Both the position numbers and the translations under genes were made by a program. Under the pieces are notes generated by a model. That model did not search any database. It was not told where the DNA came from and worked only from the letters and a program-made list of their open reading frames with translations. 36,178 nucleotides of DNA, taken from Parachlamydiaceae bacterium (GTDB lineage: Bacteria; Chlamydiota; Chlamydiia; Chlamydiales; Parachlamydiaceae). Positions 17,499-26,529 of the stretch are shown here, one piece after another; within the stretch, counting starts at the first letter, position 1; each line of letters starts with the position of its first letter. The DNA is taken from contig JACDES010000016.1 of NCBI GenBank assembly GCA_013816265.1, positions 1 to 36,178 on the forward strand. Reading direction: 5' to 3'.

Positions 17499-18653
17499 TT
17501 AGTATTTTATTTTAGCAGCAACTGGCTTGTGATCGCTAATATTAGTTTGTAGACAATTTAATCCTACATTAGATACCGGTATATTTGTTATCGAAACATC
17601 ACACTGTTCTTTTGGTTTCACGGCTATCCAGTCAATGCGTGTATTCAAAACTTGATAGGGATTTGTACATGTTTGTTCCAAATAATTCTCATAATCAAGC
17701 ATAAAACCGGAGTCTTTAAGGATGCGCAAGCGAGGATGCAGCGATGTGACGTTGGCATCCATTCCTATCACCATTAGATCTGACTCATATTTCGTAAATA
17801 AATCGACAATAGCCTTTAACTCCTTATCCCCTTTCTCTGAATCGGTTTTTCCGGAATTCGTTTGTATCACGTTGTAAGGATTGCATCCTGAAATATGTCC
17901 TGAGGCCACTAAAACTTTTTTTCTCGTTTCATTATCTAATAATTGAATCGCAAAAGCTCTGTTCATAATGCTTCCAATTACTTCTATAATTTCAAAACGC
18001 TCTTTATTCCAGGCTAGACCATTAACAGAATGCTTATTTGTCGATAATAATACCTCAAAATGACTAGGAAACATAGAAGCATCGAGATAATCAGCTTCTT
18101 GTAAACAAATGATGTCATACTTCAATTGATGATGGAAAATCCGTTTCGCCATAATCTCTCTTGTTTTTTTTAGCGCGTCCTTAATATCCGGTTTTGTATT
18201 ATTTGTGAGGTCATTAATATGGTTTTGAAGCATGAGATTCACCTCTTCATCATTGATAGTAACAGGACGAGTTTGATAAGAAGAAATCATGTTATTTGTT
18301 TTTTGAAACCAAATAGTATTTGGGCTTCTCAGTTTTATGGGTGCTCTTGTCAGATTTTTAATAATGCGTTGATATCCTTTTTGATCCCATTCTTGAGTGG
18401 CTGAGAGCTTTTCAATTGAATCATTAGAAAATAGAATTTTTAATGCAACTTTCTGAATTTTTTCGTTTAAAGCCATCTCTTTTGGTTCAGCGATGTATCT
18501 TTGCAGCATAATTTTTTGCATTGCAGCTGCTCTTAGATAATCATAGTGGTCTGTCAGGCCTCCACAATTATATGAGCTAATAGTAAATTCTGATGCCCAA
18601 AGAATCGAAGAATGTAAGGCTAATAACACAATCAACGCTTTATAGAATTTCAT
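17499..18653 (-). CDS. Secreted endonuclease/exonuclease/phosphatase-fold protein
   Basis: A 384-residue protein beginning with a classical signal peptide (KFYKALIVLLALHSSILWAS, cleavage near residue 21). The mature part has the EEP/DNase I-like signature residues in order: Asn in ISSYNCGGL, Glu in IICLQEADYL, a central NGLAWNKERFEI strand, the Asp/Asn pair VIGMDANVT, and the C-terminal Asp-His in ISDHKPVAAKI. This metal-dependent hydrolase fold includes nucleases, sphingomyelinases and phosphoinositide phosphatases, so the substrate is open; all core residues are present. It begins the minus-strand operon EEP, PARG-like, PgsA-like, with AAGG as its ribosome binding site. Export to the periplasm or beyond is expected from the signal peptide. 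Confidence 0.85.
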   Translation of the reverse strand: MKFYKALIVLLALHSSILWASEFTISSYNCGGLTDHYDYLRAAAMQKIMLQRYIAEPKEMALNEKIQKVALKILFSNDSIEKLSATQEWDQKGYQRIIKNLTRAPIKLRSPNTIWFQKTNNMISSYQTRPVTINDEEVNLMLQNHINDLTNNTKPDIKDALKKTREIMAKRIFHHQLKYDIICLQEADYLDASMFPSHFEVLLSTNKHSVNGLAWNKERFEIIEVIGSIMNRAFAIQLLDNETRKKVLVASGHISGCNPYNVIQTNSGKTDSEKGDKELKAIVDLFTKYESDLMVIGMDANVTSLHPRLRILKDSGFMLDYENYLEQTCTNPYQVLNTRIDWIAVKPKEQCDVSITNIPVSNVGLNCLQTNISDHKPVAAKIKY

Positions 18654-18841
18654 AAATATACCTTGATTTTACTATTTTTTAAAAAGACGTATTAAAAGAA
18701 AAGAAGATGTGTTAATATTTTAACTTTATGATTCAATCATTGCAATTAAAAAAAAGCGTGCAGAATCTTTATTAAACAAACATTCAACTAATAAATATTT
18801 TTTTAATGCTATTTTTAATTAATATTTTTAATAAAATTTCG

Positions 18842-18871
18842 CTGACAGTTTAAGGTTTCATTTGCTATATT
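18842..18871 (+). promoter_or_regulatory. Candidate uhpC promoter (extended -10)
   Basis: CTGACA (18842-18847) and TATATT (18866-18871) are 18 bases apart, and TGC precedes the -10. The predicted transcript would start about 40 bases before the TTG at 18920. AT-rich DNA without a gene lies between this and the divergent EEP gene. Confidence 0.5.
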
Positions 18872-18919
18872 GCGCACTTGCCATAAATTTTCGAATTGGT
18901 TCGTTATGAGGGTATTCCA

Positions 18920-20275
18920 TTGGCTTTTCAATCGTTACTAAAAGTTTTTGCTCCAGCTCCACATCTCGCCGAGATTGCTGACCAAGAAACAGTTAATAAA
19001 GACTACAAATATTGGCGTCATCGCATTTTTTACTCAATGTTGCTTGGATACGCCATGTATTACTTCACCCGCAGAAGCTTTACATTTGCAATGCCGGGTC
19101 TTATCGCTGATCTTGGATTCGATAAAAGCCAGCTAGGGATTCTTGGAAGCGTTCTTTCAATTTCATATGGTATGAGTAAATTTATTAGCGGATTGCTTGC
19201 CGATCAGTCTAATCCACGCTATTTTATGGCCCTTGGACTATTTTTAACGGGTATATGCAACATTTGCTTTGGATTTTCAAGCTCCTTGTGGATGTTCATC
19301 ATCTTTTGGGGTGCCAACGGTCTCTTTCAAGGGTTTGGATGGCCCGCTTGTACACGATCTTTAACACACTGGTACTCTCATTCTGAGCGTGGAGCGTGGT
19401 GGTCTTCAACAAGTGTGGCACACAATTTAGGCGCATTTGTGACTCCTTGGGTTGTAGGACTATGTTTACAGTATTTTGGCTGGAGAGCCGGAATGTATGT
19501 TCCTGGTGTTGTATGTATCGCAGGATCTTTTTTTCTGATTAATCGCATGCGCGATACACCACAATCTTTAGGACTCCCCCCAATTGAAAAATACCGTCAT
19601 GATTATCCTGGAAAGGCTAAAGAAAGCGAGGAGAAGGAATTATCTACTCGTGAGCTATTGAAAGGGGTCCTTTCAAATAAGTACATTTGGCTTCTAGCCT
19701 TCGCCTATTTTTTTCTATATGTTCTTCGAATGGGCATTGGGGACTGGACGGCATTATTTTTATATGAAGTGAAGGGATATGGTGCTCTTGGATCTAGTGG
19801 AACATCCTCTTTATTTGAAGCAGGTGGTTTTTGTGGTTGTTTAGCTGCCGGATGGTCTTCAGATCGCTTATTTGGTGCAAAACGGGGACCGGTCTGTGTC
19901 TTGTTTGCTGTGGGAATACTTTGCAGCATTTTTCTTTTCTGGATTGTTCCTGCTGGTTATATCGTCTTAGATTGGATAACGATTTATTTGATGGGTTTTG
20001 CCGTTTTTGGTCCTCAAATGCTGGTCGGAATTTGTGCTTCAGAATTGTGTCATAAAAAAGCCGCTGCAACTGCAAATGGATTTGTGGGGTGGGTTGCATA
20101 TATAGGTGCCGCCGTTGCAGGATATCCTATGGGACTAGTGATCGATTTTGCAGGATGGAGTGGTGCATTTGTTGTTTTATTAACCTGTTCTATTCTATTT
20201 TTATTACTTCTTCTACCTCTGTGGGGTGTCACTCGTGCAACAGTGGAAGCATCCGAACAAAAAGCATACGCTTAA
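18920..20275 (+). CDS. uhpC: Sugar-phosphate/phosphate antiporter (UhpC-like)
   Basis: A 451-residue major facilitator of the organophosphate:phosphate antiporter (OPA) family with about 12 membrane segments. YYFTRRSFTFAMPGLIADLG near the N-terminus and FDKSQLGILGSVLSISYG are characteristic of UhpC/GlpT proteins. Chlamydial UhpC relatives import host glucose 6-phosphate in exchange for phosphate. I favour a TTG start at 18920 because GAGGG (18908-18912) is 7 bases upstream; an in-frame TTG at 18896 would add eight residues with no visible binding site. No in-frame ATG exists near the start. An out-of-frame ATG at 18906 opens only an 11-codon frame over the start. A palindromic repeat follows the stop. 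The cluster context (pgk, NTT carriers) fits host-derived energy metabolism. Confidence 0.9.
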   Translation: MAFQSLLKVFAPAPHLAEIADQETVNKDYKYWRHRIFYSMLLGYAMYYFTRRSFTFAMPGLIADLGFDKSQLGILGSVLSISYGMSKFISGLLADQSNPRYFMALGLFLTGICNICFGFSSSLWMFIIFWGANGLFQGFGWPACTRSLTHWYSHSERGAWWSSTSVAHNLGAFVTPWVVGLCLQYFGWRAGMYVPGVVCIAGSFFLINRMRDTPQSLGLPPIEKYRHDYPGKAKESEEKELSTRELLKGVLSNKYIWLLAFAYFFLYVLRMGIGDWTALFLYEVKGYGALGSSGTSSLFEAGGFCGCLAAGWSSDRLFGAKRGPVCVLFAVGILCSIFLFWIVPAGYIVLDWITIYLMGFAVFGPQMLVGICASELCHKKAAATANGFVGWVAYIGAAVAGYPMGLVIDFAGWSGAFVVLLTCSILFLLLLLPLWGVTRATVEASEQKAYA

Positions 20276-20300
20276 TTAGTAGAATGCTAGGCAAAAAAGG

Positions 20301-20416
20301 AAAGCGAAAGAGGACTTTCGCACTCCAAACGCTTTGCGTAGCTTTAAAAAATATTTATGCTACTGATTTCCAAAGCTACGCGTAGCGTTTGGAGTGCGAA
20401 AGTCCTCTTTCGCTTT
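20301..20416. repeat. Long hairpin repeat, copy 2 (45-bp arms)
   Basis: Arms 20301-20345 and 20372-20416 are complementary with two mismatches and a 26-base loop. Sequence and internal CGCGTAGCG core match copy 3 more closely than copy 1. It begins 26 bases after the UhpC stop. Confidence 0.95.
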
Positions 20417-20463
20417 GTTATGAAGCGCCATATTTGTCAACATGTCTACAATTAACGCTAACG

Positions 20464-20493
20464 TTAGGGCTGCGAAAGCCCTCTTTCGCTTTT
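20464..20493 (+). repeat. Partial hairpin-repeat copy / terminator-like stem
   Basis: AGGGCT (20466-20471) pairs with AGCCCT (20477-20482) over a 5-base loop, then CTTTCGCTTTTCTTTTTT. The GCGAAAG...CTCTTTCGCTTT core is the outer part of the long hairpin repeat's right arm, so it looks like a degenerate half-copy that could act as a terminator. Confidence 0.6.
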
Positions 20494-20511
20494 CTTTTTT
20501 GCTACAGCTGC

Positions 20512-20690
20512 TTTCTTATTTTGACAGCATTGGGCTTTGAACAAACGCTCTCCGAGCTAATGAAGAGTCGCAAGTTTTTTAACTTACCTAATTTCATAAT
20601 TCATCTAACCTCTCTGCGTCTTCCTGTCTCCCCGCCTCTGCGTTGAATTTGCATTTAAGCTATACCACGCTCGGGTAGGATTGTTAATAA
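20512..20690 (-). repeat. Second repeat family, copy near Sel1 gene
   Basis: 20512-20539 is the exact reverse complement of 26442-26469 (28 bases). 20532-20568 matches 35818-35854 inverted, with two mismatches in 37. TCTCTGCGTC...CGTTGAAT (to about 20648) matches 35727-35761 inverted. A further block near 20662-20683 (ATACCAC...GTAGGATTG) matches 35767-35787 in the same orientation, so the element is mosaic. Confidence 0.75.
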
Positions 20691-20851
20691 TCATTTATTT
20701 CTTACCTCGAACTACTCATACAATACTTATCCTAAAGACATAATACTAAACTTTTTATGAGTTTTTTATTATTTCTTCAATTTAATATATTCTTAATACA
20801 ACATTGAAAACACCATCAATCACAAATTAATATTAAAAATATTAATATAAA

Positions 20852-20860
20852 TGATATAAT
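20852..20860 (+). promoter_or_regulatory. Extended -10 for the Sel1 gene
   Basis: TGATATAAT (extended -10; TATAAT at 20855-20860) lies about 60 bases upstream of the ATG at 20920. The -35 region is AT-rich without a clear hexamer. It is identical to the extended -10 of NTT copy 2. Confidence 0.45.
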
Positions 20861-20919
20861 ACTATTCATAGATCAATTCTCACTTATTTATATAAAACAA
20901 TATAATTAATAGGTGTATT

Positions 20920-23900
20920 ATGACTCCTAATGATAATTTTGATATCAGTAATTTGAATGATCTTAGTTCAATTTTATCCAAAATGGCAGCTGATACTACG
21001 GCTCGTTTAGTCCGTAATAAGACAAATAAGAAATATGAAGTATTATCAAAAACAAATCTTAAAAAAGTTAAAGGCATAGAACAAGTCGGTATTCATACTA
21101 TAGTAGATAAAATGTCCGATTTGTTCAGAACCACCGAAGAGATTTCCCCACAGAAAAAAAAAGAACTGTTAGATAATTTGAAGGCTATTATTGAAAGCAG
21201 AAAAGCACATCATAAAGAGTCTTCAAGCTTCTGGAATTGGTTCTCCGGAAAATCAGGAAGAACAGAAAAAGCGGAGGCCTACTGGCTTCATCATATGCAA
21301 GAATTCGTCGAAGAGCCTCTTTCCACACAAAAAACTCAAACAACTCAATCAAAATCGGTTAAACCTACGCCCATTAAAGTAAAATACAGTGAAACAGAAC
21401 GGGCCGAAAAAAAATATCAAATCGCTCATGCTTGCGATAAACTAGTACAAAAAGGGACTAGTAAAAATGGTGAGGCCCTCTCGGAGTCAGAAATACAAAA
21501 GCTATTGAAAGAAGCATTTGATATGTATCAACAAGCCGCAGACGCAGGCAATGCAAATGCTCAATTTGAATTAGGAAAAATATTTGAATTGGGAACACAT
21601 GGACAAAAGAGTGATATTCATAAAGCCGTTGAATGGTATACCAAAGCTGCTTCATTAGACGTTTTTGAAATACAACCTACGCCACAAGGACAAAGTTGTG
21701 TGAAGGCGCGAATAAAATTGGCTGAAATATATTTTTCAAATAATCAATACAGCTCAGAAGTAGAATACCCTCGGTACGATGATAGAGATACTCCAGATAG
21801 AGCCAATCAGATTAGAAGTTGGCTGAGCTACGCTATGAATGCGACTGAGGATGCAGACGCCCAAGCCTTATATGCACTGACCAATGTTAAACGGGATGAT
21901 GGAATAAGAAAGAAATATCAAATATCGGCAATGGAGAAACAATCCCCATGGGCGTATTACTGTAGGGGTCAGATAAATTCGTTAAATAATCGTCATCTTG
22001 ATGCTGCTAAGGATTTTATGACAGCTGCTACAATGGGTCTTTCTGCAGCACAATATAGATTAAGTGAATATTATAGAACGGGTGAGGGTGTAGAAAAAAA
22101 TGATGAAATGGCAAAAATATTTTTATTAAGGGCTGCGAAACAAAATAACAAATTAGCATCACTAGAATTATCAAATAAATATCCAGGATTACAACCAGAT
22201 GAAATTAATAAATTAAATGCAAAAAACTTAGTATTTTCAGCTGAAAATCAATACATCTTCGCTCAATATCTTTTTAATAATAAGAAATATCCCGAAGCTT
22301 TGAAACTTTTTGAAAAATTAACAAAAAACAAAGATTTAGATAAAGAATCTCAAGCAGATGTCCACTACCACCTTGGATTAATATATCATGAAAAATTGGT
22401 TTCTAACGAAAAAAGTATGGAAGATATTAGAACATTATTTGAAACAGCGGCTGATTTAGATAAGACGCACGCAAAAGCTCAATTTGAATTAGGAAAAATC
22501 GCTGAAAGCGAAATCACTTCAATGCCTACCTTTATAGATCCGAAAACCGGGGTTTTAGCACTTACTACAAAAGAAAAAGAAGCGATCGAATGGTACACTA
22601 AAGCAGCTAACCAAGTTCCAGGTTTAGCAAGCGCTAAATCTAAATTAGCAATTTTATACTATCTAAAAGGAGATGTTGAAAAGGCCGTAAAGTTAGCAAA
22701 AGATGCTTCGGACGTAAAGGATCCGGATGGGATGGGGATATACGGTAGAATTCTCCTAGGAAAAAATAAAGGGAGTCCGACAAAAGAAATAAAAAAACTA
22801 TTCAATGAATCTGCATTAAAAAATTCAGCTATTGGCTTTATTGGATTAGGGCTTATTAATACACAGATAAAGGAATATTATGAATACTCTTTAAAAGCCG
22901 CTAATTTAGATTCAGCTTGGGGTAATTATAATCTATCAGCATGCTACTCAAAAGGCTTGAAATTTACTCCTGTAAATCAGGAAGAAGAGATAAAATATCT
23001 ATTAGTGGCTGACGCCAAAGGCTTTCCTCGAGCTCGAGAAAGACTAATTGAACTTAATCACCCAATCGCTTTAATTAGACAAAGCCAAATGTATGAAGAA
23101 CTTGAGATGAAAAAAGAGGCAGATTCGTTCGAAGAAAGGGCAACAAATGCTGGTTATAAACCACCTGAAGTATCTTCACCAAAACCACCTGAAAAACCAG
23201 TCGTACAACCACAAAAAGCTGCTGAAGTGCCAACAGTATACCCACAATTTGCTCCAACAGCAACTGCACAATCTGAATATGAATTAATTGCGCCGGTTCA
23301 AGCCGTTTCCATTTCTGCTGCCGCTTCCAACGCTTCGAAACCTGCTGAAACTTCCACTTTTCTAAGCGAACTTGTAAATGCAATTAAATTATATAATAAT
23401 AAAGCCTACGCAGAGGCATTTGAAGAATTTAGGCAAATAGCTAGAACTGAAAGTGATTCCAAAATAAAAGGAGAAGCTCTTTTTTACATGGCAAAAATAG
23501 TTCAAAACAAACAGATCACCAAATATAACAAAACTGAAAAACAACTATTTGAAGAAGCTGCCAATTTAAATTATACTCTAGCACAATTTGAAATGGGGAA
23601 AATGGCAGAAAAAGAAATTACTTCCATTTCCCCTAAAGATAAATTAACCATAAAAGAAAAAGAAGCGATCGATTGGTATACCAAAGCGGCAAACAATAAT
23701 TTAGCTAGCGCCCAAGCAAAATTGGCTAATATATACTTTTATAAAGGTGATCTAGAAAAGGCTAATGAAATGGCCACAAAGGCTGTTGCCAATGATCCAG
23801 ATGGTCTTGATGGTCTTGATATACTGGCAAGCATTCTCTCCGTGCTGAAACGGCAGGGTGCCCATGAATTAACTAACAGATCGGCTTTAGCTGGTGGTTT

Positions 23901-26307
23901 TCAGGCAAAATTACTTAAAACAAATCTCTTGTGGAACAAGGGAAAACATTCTGAAGCCTTCAAAGGTTATGAAGAACTTGCAAAATTAGGATTTGCCGAA
24001 GCTCAGTACGAAATATCTTATTGCTATAAAACAGGAAAAGGAACAACTCAAATAGACTTAGTAAAAGAAAAAGAATGGTTATTGAAAGCCGACGCACAAG
24101 CCAACCCAAAAGCACGAACAAGACTTTTAGAATTAAAAGAACCTTCAGCACAATTTAAGCAGGGTCAAATGCTTGAAGAAATCGGAGATAAAGCCGAAGC
24201 AGAAGAATTTTATAAATTAGCGGCAGACCAAAACTATCTACAAGCTAAAGTTCGCCTTGGGTGGATTTATTTGACAAGTAAAGATCCCGTAAAAATAGAA
24301 AAAGCAAAAGTCATTATAAAAGATTTATTAGACCTTGAAAATACTGATATTGTTCTAGATATACACGCAAAGGCATTGTTAGGTCTTGCTTACGGATGGA
24401 GTCTAAATGTCAAGCTTGATCCAGAAAAGGCGTTTATATACTTCCAAGATATAGTAAACTCTAGCTCAAAAGATCTCATTAAGGATGCAATTTTAAAATT
24501 AGACCTTCCTCCTCCAAATAATTTCGAATTAAACATAGAGAACTTTGTTGAAGGACGATACAAAGACGGTTTATATATAGATAAATATACTGACTACGCT
24601 GTGAAATGGCATGAAAAAAAACAAATGGAAGACATTAGTGATGCCGATAAGGCATTTGCCTTTTATTCCTTGGGAGTCATGCATGAGAATGGTTATGGTG
24701 GTTTAGATAAAGATTTTGATTTAGCGGTAATGAACTATATATCAGCGGCTGATGCCGGTGATCCTAGAGCGCAATATGAATTAGCAATGAAAAGCATTCC
24801 AAGAGAATTCCCAAATGAGGAATTAGATCAACAAGAATGGCGCAAAGAAGCGACTCAGCTATATGAACAGAAGATCTATTGGCTAACAAAGGCGGCTGAA
24901 CAAACGCATAAGCCCGGTAACAAAGTTAGGGAGGCTCAATACGAGCTCGCAAACTTATATTTGAACCAACCCCTACCTCCCGAGGTACCATCTAAAGAAA
25001 TTCAGCAAAAAATCAAAGAAATTAATATACGGGGTGAACAGTTACTTCAACAAGCAGCAAAGAATGGCTATATTCCAGCACAAACAGATTTAGGAATAAG
25101 GTTACTCTCAAAAAAAGAAGAAGAGGGTGTAACATGGTTAACAAAAGTTGCAAGAATTGAATCCGATAACCCAAAAGCAAAGCTTGCACAATTTACTTTA
25201 GCAAATATTTTTAAAGATGGAACACATGGTGTTTCTAAAAATTATGAAGACGCCTCAATATTGTTTGAACTAAGCAATAGTGCCGAATTTCCAGCAAATT
25301 TAGATCTTGGAATCATCTTCTATGAAGGTGGTCATGGTTTGATGGCAGACAAAAAAATGGCTTTTCAATATTTTACAAAAGCAAGAAACTCAGAATTTAC
25401 AAAAAATACCGCAGAACTCTATTTAGCTAGAATGTATATAGATGGAGAAGGTGTAGATAAGATACCCGAGGAAGCTCTTAAAGAGGCCTTAGAAATACTC
25501 AATCAAATGGATACAAATAATCCTGAAGTTATCTATGAACTAGGTCGGATCTATGAAAAAAAAGGAAATCTGAAAAAAGCAGTTGAATTATATCGTCAGG
25601 CATTTAATTTGGGTAATATATCAGCTGCAGCATTCCAAATAGCAGGTATTTATGAAAAAGGTAATACTTTTGGCGATATTGAAAACACAAGTATTGATTT
25701 TTACCAAAAAGCAGCTGATAGAGGAAACGCAAAAGCACAATATAAAATAGCACAAGATTACCGTCTCAAAAATAATAAACCCGAGATGATGAAATGGCTT
25801 CAAAAAGGTGCAGAGAATGGCCATCGCGAGTCTCAATATCAATTAGGGTTATTGCTAGGAAAGAAAGATGAGGACTTTATTATTGAACAAAATACCTTAG
25901 AGGCAAACACATGGATGATAAAAGCTGCTACTCAAGGACATACTAAGGCTAAATTGTATTTATATAAAAATTCTAAATTGGCACATCTGGAAAAAGCGAC
26001 TGCTATAAAATTTCTAAAAGAAGCAGCTGAAAATAATCCAGAAGCGCAATTAATATTAGGAAAAATGTACCGTAATAATCAAGAATATAAGGAAGCCGTA
26101 ACACAATTTGAAAAAGTTTTACAATCTGCTAAAAAGAAAAATAAGAAAAATATAAAAATAATAGCAGAGGCTGAATGTCAATTAGGCAACTTGTATTTAG
26201 ATGGATTGGGCGTTGTTCGCGACAAATCTAAAGCCATTAAACTATTTGAAAGCGCAGAAAAACGGGGTAATGAAGAGGCAAAAAATAAATTATTGGAATT
26301 GGAATAA
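20920..26307 (+). CDS. Giant Sel1-like repeat protein (1795 aa)
   Basis: A 1795-residue solenoid of Sel1-like/TPR-type helical pairs. Units such as ANAQFELGKIFELGTHG followed by AVEWYTKAA, or AAQYRLSEYYRTGEGVEKN, recur dozens of times. The first ~150 residues are non-repetitive, with a short Trp-rich hydrophobic patch (SSFWNWFSGK). A proline/glutamine-rich linker (about residues 748-810) splits the solenoid, and the segments before and after it are homologous (an internal duplication). Sel1 proteins scaffold protein-protein contacts and several from intracellular bacteria act on host trafficking; a role here is inferred. No signal peptide or membrane helix is seen. The start has AGGTG upstream. 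The UAA at 26305-26307 is followed by 28 more coding-like codons in the same frame. Confidence 0.92.
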   Translation: MTPNDNFDISNLNDLSSILSKMAADTTARLVRNKTNKKYEVLSKTNLKKVKGIEQVGIHTIVDKMSDLFRTTEEISPQKKKELLDNLKAIIESRKAHHKESSSFWNWFSGKSGRTEKAEAYWLHHMQEFVEEPLSTQKTQTTQSKSVKPTPIKVKYSETERAEKKYQIAHACDKLVQKGTSKNGEALSESEIQKLLKEAFDMYQQAADAGNANAQFELGKIFELGTHGQKSDIHKAVEWYTKAASLDVFEIQPTPQGQSCVKARIKLAEIYFSNNQYSSEVEYPRYDDRDTPDRANQIRSWLSYAMNATEDADAQALYALTNVKRDDGIRKKYQISAMEKQSPWAYYCRGQINSLNNRHLDAAKDFMTAATMGLSAAQYRLSEYYRTGEGVEKNDEMAKIFLLRAAKQNNKLASLELSNKYPGLQPDEINKLNAKNLVFSAENQYIFAQYLFNNKKYPEALKLFEKLTKNKDLDKESQADVHYHLGLIYHEKLVSNEKSMEDIRTLFETAADLDKTHAKAQFELGKIAESEITSMPTFIDPKTGVLALTTKEKEAIEWYTKAANQVPGLASAKSKLAILYYLKGDVEKAVKLAKDASDVKDPDGMGIYGRILLGKNKGSPTKEIKKLFNESALKNSAIGFIGLGLINTQIKEYYEYSLKAANLDSAWGNYNLSACYSKGLKFTPVNQEEEIKYLLVADAKGFPRARERLIELNHPIALIRQSQMYEELEMKKEADSFEERATNAGYKPPEVSSPKPPEKPVVQPQKAAEVPTVYPQFAPTATAQSEYELIAPVQAVSISAAASNASKPAETSTFLSELVNAIKLYNNKAYAEAFEEFRQIARTESDSKIKGEALFYMAKIVQNKQITKYNKTEKQLFEEAANLNYTLAQFEMGKMAEKEITSISPKDKLTIKEKEAIDWYTKAANNNLASAQAKLANIYFYKGDLEKANEMATKAVANDPDGLDGLDILASILSVLKRQGAHELTNRSALAGGFQAKLLKTNLLWNKGKHSEAFKGYEELAKLGFAEAQYEISYCYKTGKGTTQIDLVKEKEWLLKADAQANPKARTRLLELKEPSAQFKQGQMLEEIGDKAEAEEFYKLAADQNYLQAKVRLGWIYLTSKDPVKIEKAKVIIKDLLDLENTDIVLDIHAKALLGLAYGWSLNVKLDPEKAFIYFQDIVNSSSKDLIKDAILKLDLPPPNNFELNIENFVEGRYKDGLYIDKYTDYAVKWHEKKQMEDISDADKAFAFYSLGVMHENGYGGLDKDFDLAVMNYISAADAGDPRAQYELAMKSIPREFPNEELDQQEWRKEATQLYEQKIYWLTKAAEQTHKPGNKVREAQYELANLYLNQPLPPEVPSKEIQQKIKEINIRGEQLLQQAAKNGYIPAQTDLGIRLLSKKEEEGVTWLTKVARIESDNPKAKLAQFTLANIFKDGTHGVSKNYEDASILFELSNSAEFPANLDLGIIFYEGGHGLMADKKMAFQYFTKARNSEFTKNTAELYLARMYIDGEGVDKIPEEALKEALEILNQMDTNNPEVIYELGRIYEKKGNLKKAVELYRQAFNLGNISAAAFQIAGIYEKGNTFGDIENTSIDFYQKAADRGNAKAQYKIAQDYRLKNNKPEMMKWLQKGAENGHRESQYQLGLLLGKKDEDFIIEQNTLEANTWMIKAATQGHTKAKLYLYKNSKLAHLEKATAIKFLKEAAENNPEAQLILGKMYRNNQEYKEAVTQFEKVLQSAKKKNKKNIKIIAEAECQLGNLYLDGLGVVRDKSKAIKLFESAEKRGNEEAKNKLLELE

Positions 26308-26394
26308 ATAGTAGTAGATATACCTGAAAAGGAATCTATATCAAAACAACCAAGTGCACCACCTGAAGAAGACAAATCCTTTTTGAATTTATGA
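26308..26394 (+). pseudogene. Possible severed C-terminal tail of the Sel1 protein
   Basis: Directly after the UAA that ends the Sel1 gene, the same frame stays open for 28 codons to a TGA at 26392-26394. The peptide (IVVDIPEKESISKQ, then PSAPPEEDKSFLNL) has normal amino-acid use and a Pro/Glu-rich tail character, and no start codon of its own. One substitution at the UAA would restore a longer protein. It may be a recent nonsense truncation, a readthrough extension or a sequencing error. Confidence 0.45.
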
Positions 26395-26441
26395 TTGTAG
26401 TCGTTGTTTATTCTAAAGGGCAGGTCGGTAGAGCATCTATT

Positions 26442-26469
26442 CAAAGCCCAATGCTGTCAAAATAAGAAA
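26442..26469 (+). repeat. Second repeat family, 28-bp word
   Basis: These 28 bases (CAAAGCCCAATGCTG and onward) are the exact reverse complement of 20512-20539. The last 21 bases also occur at 36064-36084. Confidence 0.85.
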
Positions 26470-26529
26470 AAGATTCAATTAATGAAAAGGTTCTTTAGTT
26501 CATAATCCCCATCCCAGGTTGCGGATTCA

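Larger units (their letters stand above)
20276..20919. other. Repeat-rich intergenic region
   Basis: A 644-base spacer with no credible gene; the frames that cross it are made of repeat arms. In order it holds hairpin copy 2 (20301-20416), a partial hairpin and T-rich run (20464-20493), and a copy of the second repeat family (about 20512-20690). About 200 bases of AT-rich promoter DNA for the Sel1 gene follow. Confidence 0.8.

Noticed and set aside
18906..18941. 11-codon ATG frame overlapping the uhpC start region
   Set aside because: It might be an upstream leader peptide, but it is too short to judge and has no proper ribosome binding site of its own.
20089..20646. Open frames of 85-98 codons running through the UhpC gene and into the repeats
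   Set aside because: They are the out-of-frame shadow of UhpC and translations of hairpin arms; no start signals or protein-like character.
26178..26444. 88-codon minus-strand frame across the end of the Sel1 gene
   Set aside because: It is antisense to a strong coding region and has no start signals; the sense frame through 26394 explains the open region better.
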